Shown piece by piece: positions 10,210 to 17,382 of a DNA stretch of 64,000 nucleotides. Numbering within the stretch: position 1 is the first letter of the stretch; each line of letters starts with the position of its first letter. The notes beneath the pieces are model-generated. The model made no database searches and had not been told where the DNA came from. It saw nothing but the letters and a program-made list of their open reading frames with translations. The position numbers and the translations under genes were made by a program. Source of the DNA: Chryseobacterium sp. G0201 (GTDB taxonomy: Bacteria > Bacteroidota > Bacteroidia > Flavobacteriales > Weeksellaceae). The stretch is taken from NCBI RefSeq assembly GCF_003815655.1, contig NZ_CP033917.1, positions 4,526,001 through 4,590,000 on the forward strand, in the 5' to 3' direction.

Positions 10210-11366
10210 TAAAATTTATTTAGTTCACTTAATATTAAAGCATTTAGGTCAGATTCTTTTACATTCAAAATTTCTGAAATTCCTTTATGCAAAGAACTTT
10301 CTTTAAGTAATAAAAACTCTTTCCAACCATTTATTCCGTTTCTTTCATAAATTATTTTTGCTACAAGGGCACCAATTGAATATAATGTTGATACATCTGA
10401 ATCAATCATTTTCATTTTGCTTTCAATAAACATATCGTTTATTTTTATATTATTTTGCTTTACAAAATTGTTTAGTACAGATAAATGATGTTGATAAGTT
10501 AATCCTGGTTTCCCGCTTCCTCCGAGATAGGTAGCTATTCCTTCAGATGCAAGGCGTGACGTATCATTATTACTAAATTCATCAATATAAAAATGAGACA
10601 ACTCATGTGGATAAAATTCGTTATCATTTGCTGAATAAATAATATGTTCATACGATCCTTCCCCCCCATAGCTCACTAAGCCACCATGTCGCGCAAAAAA
10701 CATATTTGGGGCATAATCAAATCCTTTGAGATGATATACATCAAAAGCGTCTACACATGAAAAATAAGTAATTTTTTTTACTGGAATACCAAATTTTTCA
10801 GATAGCTCTTTATTAAATTCATCTAGGTTGTGAGCTTGTTGTTCTGAAAAAGTTTTTTTATTTCTTTTATAATATAAAATATTTCCTACTTGTTCCGAAT
10901 ACCAATCTCTTATATACCAATCGGTAAATTTGCTAAAGTTTACTTTTTTATTTTTACTGTCATAATTAGCAATTAGATTATAAATTACCTGAATAGAATT
11001 ACCTTGCGGATGATCATTCGAAATCAATGCTAGTTTTATATAATATTTTTCAGATGGTATTAGATCTATAATTCCTAAAACTGTAGGTTTAAAATATTCA
11101 GAATTATCTCTTAACCAGCCAGACTTATAAATTGTCCCCACCAATTCACTTCTTCCCCATCTTTTCTGTGATTGAGAATCAAATTGTTTAAAAAGATCAT
11201 TCGGATTGTTTTTAATCGTAAAAAGATCATTTACAGCATCCAAAATAATCTCTTTATGAGGAACAATATTTAAATTATCTTTATTGTCAATATTATTATA
11301 TATATGTTGTGACTTAAGATTTAAAAAAATAAAAATTGAAAATAAAAATATTTTATTAAGTTTCAT
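10209..11366 (-). CDS. secreted HExxH metallopeptidase of the lan operon
   Basis: This 385-residue protein begins with Lys, a hydrophobic stretch (FLFSIFIFLNLKS) and QHI, which is a good Sec signal peptide. The zinc motif is HELSH at 254-258, and a downstream Glu in SEGIATYLGG (E275) fits the gluzincin pattern of HExxH followed by a third Glu ligand. It should therefore be a zinc peptidase acting outside the cytoplasm. It is encoded between the precursor and the modification enzymes and overlaps the next start by one base, which suggests it removes the leader after export. That role is inference; the fold family (M1/M61-like) is not certain. Standard LanP proteins are subtilisin-like, so this would be a different class of maturation protease. 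Confidence 0.8.
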   Translation of the reverse strand: MKLNKIFLFSIFIFLNLKSQHIYNNIDNKDNLNIVPHKEIILDAVNDLFTIKNNPNDLFKQFDSQSQKRWGRSELVGTIYKSGWLRDNSEYFKPTVLGIIDLIPSEKYYIKLALISNDHPQGNSIQVIYNLIANYDSKNKKVNFSKFTDWYIRDWYSEQVGNILYYKRNKKTFSEQQAHNLDEFNKELSEKFGIPVKKITYFSCVDAFDVYHLKGFDYAPNMFFARHGGLVSYGGEGSYEHIIYSANDNEFYPHELSHFYIDEFSNNDTSRLASEGIATYLGGSGKPGLTYQHHLSVLNNFVKQNNIKINDMFIESKMKMIDSDVSTLYSIGALVAKIIYERNGINGWKEFLLLKESSLHKGISEILNVKESDLNALILSELNKF

Positions 11367-11386
11367 AATTTGGTAATTATTAATAA

Positions 11387-11422
11387 AAAAGGCAAGCCAT
11401 TTCTACAAACAGCTTGCCTTTT
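11387..11422 (-). terminator. terminator or attenuator after the precursor gene
   Basis: There is a perfect 11-bp inverted repeat (11387-11397 with 11412-11422; core AAGGCAAGC/GCTTGCCTT) with a 14-base loop. On the minus strand it is followed by a U-rich run. It sits between the precursor stop (11464) and the peptidase start (11366), so it should end most transcripts after the precursor and let only part continue into the enzyme genes. Confidence 0.8.
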
Positions 11423-11463
11423 GAGTTATTTAATTTGTCTTTAGCTCAGAAAAGAACTCTAGA

Positions 11464-11706
11464 TTACCAACCGCTTAATGCAGGCGAGCATGATCCTCCG
11501 CATAATCTATCACTTTTTGGAGGAGGGCAAAGTTCTGGATACTTCTTACTAGCATTAATCCCTGTATCCGGATCTAAACTAGGATCTAAACCTTCTCCTG
11601 GATTAACTAGACCACCAGCAAGTTTACTCATTTGCTCTTTATGAAGAACTGAAATTTTTTGCTTGTTTAATTGTACTTTCTTGTTTGAAAATGTGATTTT
11701 TTTCAT
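11464..11706 (-). CDS. lanA: lanthipeptide precursor peptide
   Basis: The 80-residue peptide has a Lys-rich leader with LNKQKISVLHKEQMSKL, ending in a double-Gly (G31-G32), the form of class I lanthipeptide leaders in Bacteroidota. The presumed core (33-80) has three Cys (60, 69, 73) and seven Ser/Thr (43, 48, 53, 65, 72, 74, 78), and ends in Trp. It is Pro/Asp-rich at its start and has a compact C-terminal part, LCGGSCSPALSGW. Up to three (methyl)lanthionine rings are possible. Start ATG at 11706; a promoter matching the Bacteroidota consensus lies upstream. An ORF on the opposite strand over the same bases is a shadow. Confidence 0.9.
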   Translation of the reverse strand: MKKITFSNKKVQLNKQKISVLHKEQMSKLAGGLVNPGEGLDPSLDPDTGINASKKYPELCPPPKSDRLCGGSCSPALSGW

Positions 11707-11733
11707 AGTTTTTAAAAATTTTTAAATTATTTT

Positions 11734-11761
11734 CTTGTAAGGTTTGGATTTACCTTGCAAG
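11734..11761 (-). promoter_or_regulatory. hairpin and direct repeat in the precursor 5' leader
   Basis: CTTGTAAGG (11734-11742) and CCTTGCAAG (11753-11761) form a 9-bp stem with one mismatch and a 10-base loop. The longer words CTTGTAAGGTTT and CTTGCAAGGTTT also lie as direct repeats exactly 20 bp apart, with a partial third copy at 11769. The block is inside the untranslated leader predicted from the promoter at 11779-11808, so it could be an RNA hairpin or a protein-binding site. Confidence 0.5.
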
Positions 11762-11778
11762 GTTTTATCTTGCGTTTA

Positions 11779-11808
11779 CAAAAATAACAAATTTCGTAAA
11801 ACATGCAA
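11779..11808 (-). promoter_or_regulatory. Bacteroidota-type promoter of the lanthipeptide operon
   Basis: On the minus strand a TTG (-33 element, 11806-11808) is followed by 19 bases and TATTTTTG (11779-11786), which fits TAnnTTTG. Transcription would start near 11772, leaving a leader of about 65 bases before the precursor ATG. The -33 element overlaps the first codons of the divergent lanC at 11803, so the two transcription units share this region. Confidence 0.7.
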
Positions 11809-12948
11809 GTAATAGATAAAATTATTAATCATATTTTTCAAAATATTATAGAAAATAAACACAAAACTACTGGATTAGTTAATGGCGTATGTTCTGAATT
11901 AATATTTTTAGAACAGATAGTTAGATTTAATAAAGATTATTTAAAAAAAATACCCACTAAAAAAATCACAGATTATATAGATAAAATTTATTCTGATTTT
12001 GAAGACAACAATTTAGACTTTACATATGCCGAGGGAATTCCTGGTATATTATGCTCCCAAAAATTTCTCTCAAATTCAAAATATTTTAGTTTGGATTTCA
12101 TTGAGATAAATGATTTTAATGAAACTTTAATTGATATTGCTATTGATTATTTTGAAGAGGACAATTACGATTTTCTTTATGGAGCTATCGGGGTTATGAT
12201 GCCCATAATATTTGATAAGGTGAAATATGGTATTTCTGATTACCCTAATAATCTCAGCAATCTTATACAAACTATTTTTTCTAAAAGGGAAAAACTATTC
12301 TGGAGATCAAAGGATGATAAACATGAAAATATTTATGATTTTGGAGTCGCGCATGGCTTTATCTCAATATTATATCTTCTATCCGTAATCTGTAAAAATA
12401 GAAGTGATATTGAAATTATTAAAAAAACTGTTTTTGATTTCTTATCCTTTGGAAATTTTTCAAATTCTTTATCTATTTTTCCTGATAAGATTGACATTGA
12501 GAAACCATATAGCTGCAATTCCAGACTAGGTTGGTGTTATGGTGATTTAGGTATTGGAAACATTATTTATCAAATAGGTAATAATATTTTTGATGAAAAA
12601 TTGAAGCAAATAGGTATACAAATTACCTTAAAATCAAGTAATCGAATTAACTTAAAAGAAGGCTCAGTTTTAGATGCCTCTATTTGTCATGGAACTTCCG
12701 GGATTGCTTTAATGTACCAAAAAAATTATCAAATTAGCAAAAATAAAAAGGCATATGAAGCCTATCATTATTGGAAAAACAAAACTCTTGAATTTTATGA
12801 TGAATCCAATAAAGATTGTTGTTTTGGATATGTACGTGGTACGGGAACTATTAACAATTTTGGTTTATTACAGGGAATTGCAGGAATTGGAATCTTTCTA
12901 ATGAATAATAATAAAAACTCATGGTCAAATATATTATTAATTGGATAA
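11803..12948 (+). CDS. lanC: lanthionine cyclase LanC, intact motifs
   Basis: This 381-residue protein has all LanC signatures: GVAHG at 181-185, GWCYGDLG with W244/C245, and ICHGTSG with C295/H296. C245, C295 and H296 are the zinc ligands that activate Cys for addition to Dha/Dhb. The size is close to the usual 400 residues. It is transcribed away from the precursor operon, and its ATG lies only 97 bases from the precursor start, so expression is probably co-controlled. It is as AT-rich as the rest of the locus. It is the only cyclase here expected to be catalytically active. Confidence 0.93.
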   Translation: MQVIDKIINHIFQNIIENKHKTTGLVNGVCSELIFLEQIVRFNKDYLKKIPTKKITDYIDKIYSDFEDNNLDFTYAEGIPGILCSQKFLSNSKYFSLDFIEINDFNETLIDIAIDYFEEDNYDFLYGAIGVMMPIIFDKVKYGISDYPNNLSNLIQTIFSKREKLFWRSKDDKHENIYDFGVAHGFISILYLLSVICKNRSDIEIIKKTVFDFLSFGNFSNSLSIFPDKIDIEKPYSCNSRLGWCYGDLGIGNIIYQIGNNIFDEKLKQIGIQITLKSSNRINLKEGSVLDASICHGTSGIALMYQKNYQISKNKKAYEAYHYWKNKTLEFYDESNKDCCFGYVRGTGTINNFGLLQGIAGIGIFLMNNNKNSWSNILLIG

Positions 12949-13468
12949 ACAATTAATAATATAAATAAGTTTAGCCACTATTTTTACTATTTTAATAATA
13001 GAGAAGATATAATTAACAATATTTTATCTTAGAAAATGCCATAGCTATCACACATAAATTAGGATTTCATAGTTTTTGAGATTAACTTTAGAATTTTTTA
13101 GTTGTATGCTTTTCAATATCAATTTTTCCTAGAAACTTATATTAATTAATATTAAAGTCTAAATGTTCCTCAATACGCAGATCGGACGAAAATGGTAAAT
13201 TTTCAGCTTTCTTTTGTACCTAAAGTAATCGTCATATTATTACTCTGAAAGTTCGTAGCTTATATTATTGTAAATAATAATAATAATAATAATAATAATA
13301 TAAAAGAATCCCTAATGAGACTATGAAAAATAGTTACAGACTGTGAAAGTGAGAAGTTATTCTGAAAATTTATGTTCCGTAGGTCAAAAATCTCAGAATA
13401 ACTCTTTGATAAAAATCTTTATGAACCAATTGTTATTATCTGTGCGCAGTCCATGCGATATGATCGGA
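12949..13468. other. 520-bp non-coding region with AAT repeat and inverted repeat
   Basis: No gene was seen. Two structures are present: nine AAT units at 13273-13299, and an 11-bp perfect inverted repeat (AGTTATTCTGA at 13355-13365, TCAGAATAACT at 13393-13403, 27-base loop). This region marks the change from the AT-rich lan locus to the more G+C-rich signalling/efflux segment. The inverted repeat could be a terminator for the barrel gene on the minus strand, but it lacks a U-run. Confidence 0.5.
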
Positions 13469-14494
13469 CTATTTATTTTTTTTAAGGAACGTGAACGGAT
13501 TGAATGAAACACCAATATTAAAATAGAATACGGGATCAGGTTTTATTTCAAAGACAGCATCATCAAAATTATCCTCTTTTCTGAATAACCTTCCTGAAGG
13601 CGTCAACTTTACGCCCGTTTTTCCGGTAATAATAAAGTCACCGATCGCATGTTCGTAAATAATACCCGAGTTGATATCAAGTTGTCTATATTGGAATCGT
13701 TGATCCGGGTTACTGCTATCTATTTTATAGACATAAAAAGTGGTCTGGTCCATTTCGGCTCCCAATGACACCCTGCCTGTGTTCATGAAAAGATATTTAC
13801 GCAAATATACACTCTTAGGGAGCGTGACATCTGCTATAAGACCATTATCAAATCGGTGTTCATAGGTAAAGATCGGAATGACCGGTAGCTGCGCTGTCGG
13901 ATCTATATTGACCGCCAGACCTACGCTCATCTTGGTCTTTGCCGTGCCTTTCAACACCATGACCCCGGATAGAAAACCTTTGACACGTTCAAAATGCTGG
14001 TCGCTGCCCTCTACGATGACACTGGAACTGTAAATGGTCCGTTTGTTAAAAAGTGTGGAAAAATAGGAAAAGTTCAAGGACGAAAACAGATAGTGAAACT
14101 CTTCTTTAATTACGGTGGGGTTATTAGTAAGAGGTTCGAACATATTTGATTCTGCACTGATAAATCGATATCCCGCGGTCGCTCCTAGCATCCAAGTTTT
14201 CTTTTTAAGAAAATTAACATTGGCACTGACCTTCAGCTGGGTAAAGTCATTCACTTTGCCGTCACGTAATGGAGTATCTCCTTGTTTTGCTGTGAAATTG
14301 TAGGGTGTCGGGAGAGAGAATTCTATATTGAGCGGACGGGCAATCGCAATCTTATCAGCTGCGTATGCCACCGTACGTCTGGGAACATTCGTGGTATCTT
14401 TCTTTAATTTAAGAGTGTCTAGCTGCTGGGCAAAACCCTCAGCAGAGAAAAACAATGGTGCTAGGATCCAAATTCCTTTTTTAATGATTTCCAT
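13469..14494 (-). CDS. outer-membrane beta-barrel protein (DUF6268-like)
   Basis: The 341-residue protein has a signal peptide (GIWILAPLFFSAEGFAQ) followed by alternating beta strands with aromatic girdles, ending in VSFNPFTFLKKNK. That is the look of a single-chain outer-membrane barrel of the DUF6268 type. It follows the unknown protein at 14498-14947 with a 3-base gap and shares its promoter, which carries the LytTR-type repeat found also before the kinase and the efflux operon. A role in the envelope response together with the efflux pump is inferred. Substrate or ligand unknown. Confidence 0.75.
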   Translation of the reverse strand: MEIIKKGIWILAPLFFSAEGFAQQLDTLKLKKDTTNVPRRTVAYAADKIAIARPLNIEFSLPTPYNFTAKQGDTPLRDGKVNDFTQLKVSANVNFLKKKTWMLGATAGYRFISAESNMFEPLTNNPTVIKEEFHYLFSSLNFSYFSTLFNKRTIYSSSVIVEGSDQHFERVKGFLSGVMVLKGTAKTKMSVGLAVNIDPTAQLPVIPIFTYEHRFDNGLIADVTLPKSVYLRKYLFMNTGRVSLGAEMDQTTFYVYKIDSSNPDQRFQYRQLDINSGIIYEHAIGDFIITGKTGVKLTPSGRLFRKEDNFDDAVFEIKPDPVFYFNIGVSFNPFTFLKKNK

Positions 14495-14497
14495 AAT

Positions 14498-14947
14498 TTA
14501 ATTTATTTTTTTTATTATTGATCGTGAATAATTAAAATAGAAGATCCTGTCATATAGTTCTTCCACATTATATTTTTTTATAAATGCCTTGCTATCGTTC
14601 ATATTCTCCGAAATAAAATTTTCTTCCACAACGACAAACCATAATTCGCTTAAATCGGACTGTCTCTTTAAACTTTTTAGAAATGCTTGACTGTAAAGAG
14701 AACGCTCAAAAGGATGGCTAGAGTTATAAAGCAGATCACAGAAATAGATTCCTTTACGGGCTCCATCATCTTCGATGATATTGATTTCATCCTCAAAATC
14801 AATGATTCTTAGTGACTGCTTGTAAATTTCAACAAAATGGCACAGGTCAAAAACCTGAATGATCTTTTCCTCCTGTTGTTTTCCTGATAAGCAGGGATCA
14901 TCCATTATATGTGTGGTATATTCTTGCAGCATATCCAATAAATTCAT
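14498..14947 (-). CDS. unknown cytoplasmic protein, 149 aa
   Basis: An ATG at 14947 gives MNLLDMLQEYTTHIM..., a soluble 149-residue protein with no recognised domain. A longer frame from 15043 would add a hydrophobic N-terminus, but that extension overlaps the predicted operator and -7 box (14971-15038), so I chose the internal start. It is the first gene of a two-gene operon with the outer-membrane barrel. It contains Cys residues in DLCHF and YFCDLL but no clear metal motif. Function unknown. Confidence 0.65.
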   Translation of the reverse strand: MNLLDMLQEYTTHIMDDPCLSGKQQEEKIIQVFDLCHFVEIYKQSLRIIDFEDEINIIEDDGARKGIYFCDLLYNSSHPFERSLYSQAFLKSLKRQSDLSELWFVVVEENFISENMNDSKAFIKKYNVEELYDRIFYFNYSRSIIKKIN

Positions 14948-14970
14948 AGCCTTCTCTATTACGAACAGGA

Positions 14971-15038
14971 CAAAGGAAATAATAATAATGAGCTCAATTT
15001 TCTTTTTTATACCAACCGACCTATATTTTATACAAAAT
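14971..15038 (-). promoter_or_regulatory. LytTR-type direct-repeat operator and promoter, barrel operon
   Basis: Reading the minus strand: ATTTTGTATAA (15038-15028), 10 bases, GGTTGGTATAA (15017-15007), 28 bases, TTCCTTTG (14978-14971). The repeats are 21 bp apart, two helical turns, as expected for a LytTR dimer. The same layout with the same 28-bp gap precedes the kinase and the efflux operon. It fixes the start of the downstream gene at 14947. Confidence 0.75.
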
Positions 15039-15052
15039 ACCATATATAAACT

Positions 15053-15120
15053 GTTTAGTATAAAAGAACCTATGGTTTGTATAATTTCTAATTTTTGAGT
15101 CTATGTATATTTTATCTTTG
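15053..15120 (+). promoter_or_regulatory. LytTR-type direct-repeat operator and promoter, kinase operon
   Basis: Plus strand: GTTTAGTATAA (15053-15063), 10 bases, GGTTTGTATAA (15074-15084), 28 bases, TATCTTTG (15113-15120, full TAnnTTTG match). This suggests autoregulation of the two-component system. The start site would fall near 15127, so the ATG at 15142 is preferred over the one at 15103. Confidence 0.75.
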
Positions 15121-15141
15121 CTGAAGAAATCGATCAGGGAT

Positions 15142-16221
15142 ATGAGTTACAAGACATTGGAGGTACAGAACACCAAAGCTATACGGTTTATAACAGAAGA
15201 TAAATTCAGATTACTGCGCCATGCGATACTGCTACTTGGTATTCTTGCCATTTTGTCCTACTCCAAGGATGTAACGCAGTATCGCGGTTCCTTCCGGTTC
15301 CTGAAGGTATTACTCATCTATGTTCCCTTGGTGCTGATGTGTTATATCAATATCAATTTTCTGGTTCCTGTATTTTTCTTTAAGGGGCGCTATGTGATCT
15401 ATTTTGCTCTACTGATCTTATTGGTCATACTTTCATTAAATGCCATTTCAACCGTCCTGGATGTATTTTTTCCCAACAAAGGCACTTTTGATCCACATCG
15501 TGACAGTGAAGGCCGAGGATTTTACGAATCGATCGTGATCCTTATCCCTATAATCCTTGTCACGACCATGATCAAGTTATTTCAACGTTGGATGAAGGAT
15601 AATCAGCGGATCAATGAGCTGGACAGGATCAATTTCAAAATGGAATTAAATGAACTTAGAAACCAGATGAACCCACACTTTTTGTTTAATACACTTAACG
15701 GTATCAAATCTCTTATAAGGACGGATCCGGATAAAGCGGGAATGGTGATCGTTAAACTTTCGGAATTTCTTAGATACCAACTCTACGAAAATAATGAAGA
15801 ACGTACCCTTTTAAAGTCCGAAATTAATTTTCTATCTAATTTCCTGGATCTTGAGACCATTAGGAGAGATAATCTGTCGGTAAAACTCAGCAGTGACACC
15901 GATTGCAGTATCATTAAAAGCATATTCCTTCCACCAAATCTTTTTACCACTTTTGTTGAAAATGCTGTTAAGCACAGTGTGAATATAAATGATGAGGAAT
16001 CCTTTGTGCATGTAAAAATAGATGTGAAAGACAATTTCCTGCACTTCTGCTGTATCAATTCAAAAGATTCAAATTATGTACCTTCTGCCAGTGAGAAAAG
16101 TAGCGGATTAGGCTTGGGAAATATAAAAAGACGTCTTGAACTTTTGTATGGTCATAACCATACACTTGACATATATTCTTCAGAAAGTCAATATGAAATC
16201 AAATTAACTATTCCATTATGA
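15142..16221 (+). CDS. LytS-type sensor histidine kinase
   Basis: This 359-residue membrane kinase has about four transmembrane helices in its first 150 residues, then the His_kinase domain with LRNQMNPHFLFNTLNGIKSLI (phospho-His H179 in this numbering), and an HATPase domain with VENAVKHSV and GLGLGNIKRRLELL. There is no periplasmic sensor domain, so it probably senses a membrane signal. The ATG at 15142 is used because a -7 box lies at 15113-15120; a start at 15103 would put the promoter inside the gene. It overlaps the regulator gene by 4 bases (ATGA). Together they form a LytS/LytTR system that probably drives the efflux operon. Confidence 0.9.
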   Translation: MSYKTLEVQNTKAIRFITEDKFRLLRHAILLLGILAILSYSKDVTQYRGSFRFLKVLLIYVPLVLMCYININFLVPVFFFKGRYVIYFALLILLVILSLNAISTVLDVFFPNKGTFDPHRDSEGRGFYESIVILIPIILVTTMIKLFQRWMKDNQRINELDRINFKMELNELRNQMNPHFLFNTLNGIKSLIRTDPDKAGMVIVKLSEFLRYQLYENNEERTLLKSEINFLSNFLDLETIRRDNLSVKLSSDTDCSIIKSIFLPPNLFTTFVENAVKHSVNINDEESFVHVKIDVKDNFLHFCCINSKDSNYVPSASEKSSGLGLGNIKRRLELLYGHNHTLDIYSSESQYEIKLTIPL

Positions 16222-16940
16222 AATGTATTATAGTAGACGACGAACCTTTGGCAAGACAGGAAATGCAGGCATTGATCAATGACGTTTCCGATCTTGAAAT
16301 AATCGGTTCATTTTCTAATGCTCCGGCAGCACTAAAGTTTTTAAAGATCAATAGTGTAGATCTTATCTTTCTGGATATCGAGATGCCTATGGTAACAGGA
16401 TTGGAATTTGCATCCCAGCTATCCGAAGATACGCTCGTTATCTTTACTACAGCCTATCCTAAGTACGCTTTGGAAAGCTATGAGCTGGATGCTATTGACT
16501 ATCTATTAAAACCGATTGACAAATTCCGTGTCCAAAAAGCCATCAATAAGGCTGTAACTTACAAAAAATTGCTTTCCGCTGAAACTGAAAAGAATACGAT
16601 AGAATCAAATACCGGAGATTTTATGATCATAAAATCTGAACGGAAGTTTTTCAAGATCAATTTTGCTGACATCAAATATATTGAGGGTTTAAAGGACTAT
16701 GTGGTGATATATACCGGAAACCAGAAACTGATCACAGCCATGAACCTCAAGACCATACATCAGAAAATCCCTAATAATACTTTTTTTAGGGTCAGCAAGT
16801 CGTATGTTATCAATCTCAATTTCATTGATTCATTTGATCATCACAATGTCTACGTCGGCGAAAATGAAGTGCCGTTGGGTGAAGTGTATAAAAAGGATTT
16901 TTTCAGGATTTATTCGGGAGGATCGCTCAATCTTGAGTGA
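16218..16940 (+). CDS. LytTR-family response regulator
   Basis: The 240-residue protein has a receiver domain with acidic pocket D7/D8, phospho-acceptor D53 in FLDIEMP, the Thr in FTTAY and Lys in LLKPID. A LytTR DNA-binding domain spans about 138-235 (FADIKYIEGLKDYVVIY, RVSKSYVINLNFI). It is the partner of the kinase, which it overlaps by 4 bases. LytTR proteins bind two direct repeats about 21 bp apart; three such pairs with one shared sequence lie before the operon itself, the barrel operon and the tolC operon, and these are its likely targets. Confidence 0.92.
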   Translation: MKCIIVDDEPLARQEMQALINDVSDLEIIGSFSNAPAALKFLKINSVDLIFLDIEMPMVTGLEFASQLSEDTLVIFTTAYPKYALESYELDAIDYLLKPIDKFRVQKAINKAVTYKKLLSAETEKNTIESNTGDFMIIKSERKFFKINFADIKYIEGLKDYVVIYTGNQKLITAMNLKTIHQKIPNNTFFRVSKSYVINLNFIDSFDHHNVYVGENEVPLGEVYKKDFFRIYSGGSLNLE

Positions 16941-17382
16941 TCAGACAATAGTTTTTAATATTGAATTGAAAGCAAATAGTTAGGTTTAAAATTTTACTTT
17001 GATCCAAAATTTCTCAGATTTAAGACCAACTGCTAAAATTTTAATTCAATTAACTTGTCAATGTCTGTACCGAAATGAATATCGATGATAATTAACAATT
17101 AAATTTCTATAAGAAGAACTTGCACCTCTTTTCTATAGATTTTGGACAATCAGTTTAAATCTTTACGGTATTAATCCTTTTCAACTTTACAGTCTGTCAG
17201 TTTTTGCCCGAGCTATTTTGAAACCCCTGATTTTTATAAATGTTGTCCTTTCTTTTTCAATATTCATCATGATAAATGATATATATATCCGGCAATCCAT
17301 AGTTTTAGTTGAGATTGCCGGATATAAGGATATAAATCAATTGCAGACTTAGGCATTGTGATATTGAGATTTTTCACACTAT
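16941..17382. other. 442-bp convergent intergenic region
   Basis: It lies between the ends of the response-regulator gene and the RND operon. No gene was seen. Its only notable structure is the inverted repeat at 17284-17326, listed separately. Confidence 0.5.
17284..17326. terminator. strong hairpin, probable bidirectional terminator
   Basis: A 14-bp perfect inverted repeat (TATATCCGGCAATC at 17284-17297, its complement at 17313-17326) has a 15-base loop. It lies in the convergent gap near the end of the RND gene. There is no long U-run on either side, so termination is likely but not certain. Confidence 0.55.

Noticed and set aside
11414..11644. 76-residue plus-strand ORF over the lan precursor
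   Set aside because: Antisense shadow of the precursor gene.
14948..15043. N-terminal extension of the 149-residue protein
   Set aside because: It covers the operator and -7 box and adds a hydrophobic stretch with no match to the rest.
15103..15141. Upstream ATG for the LytS kinase
   Set aside because: It would place the -7 box at 15113-15120 inside the coding region; the ATG at 15142 fits the promoter.
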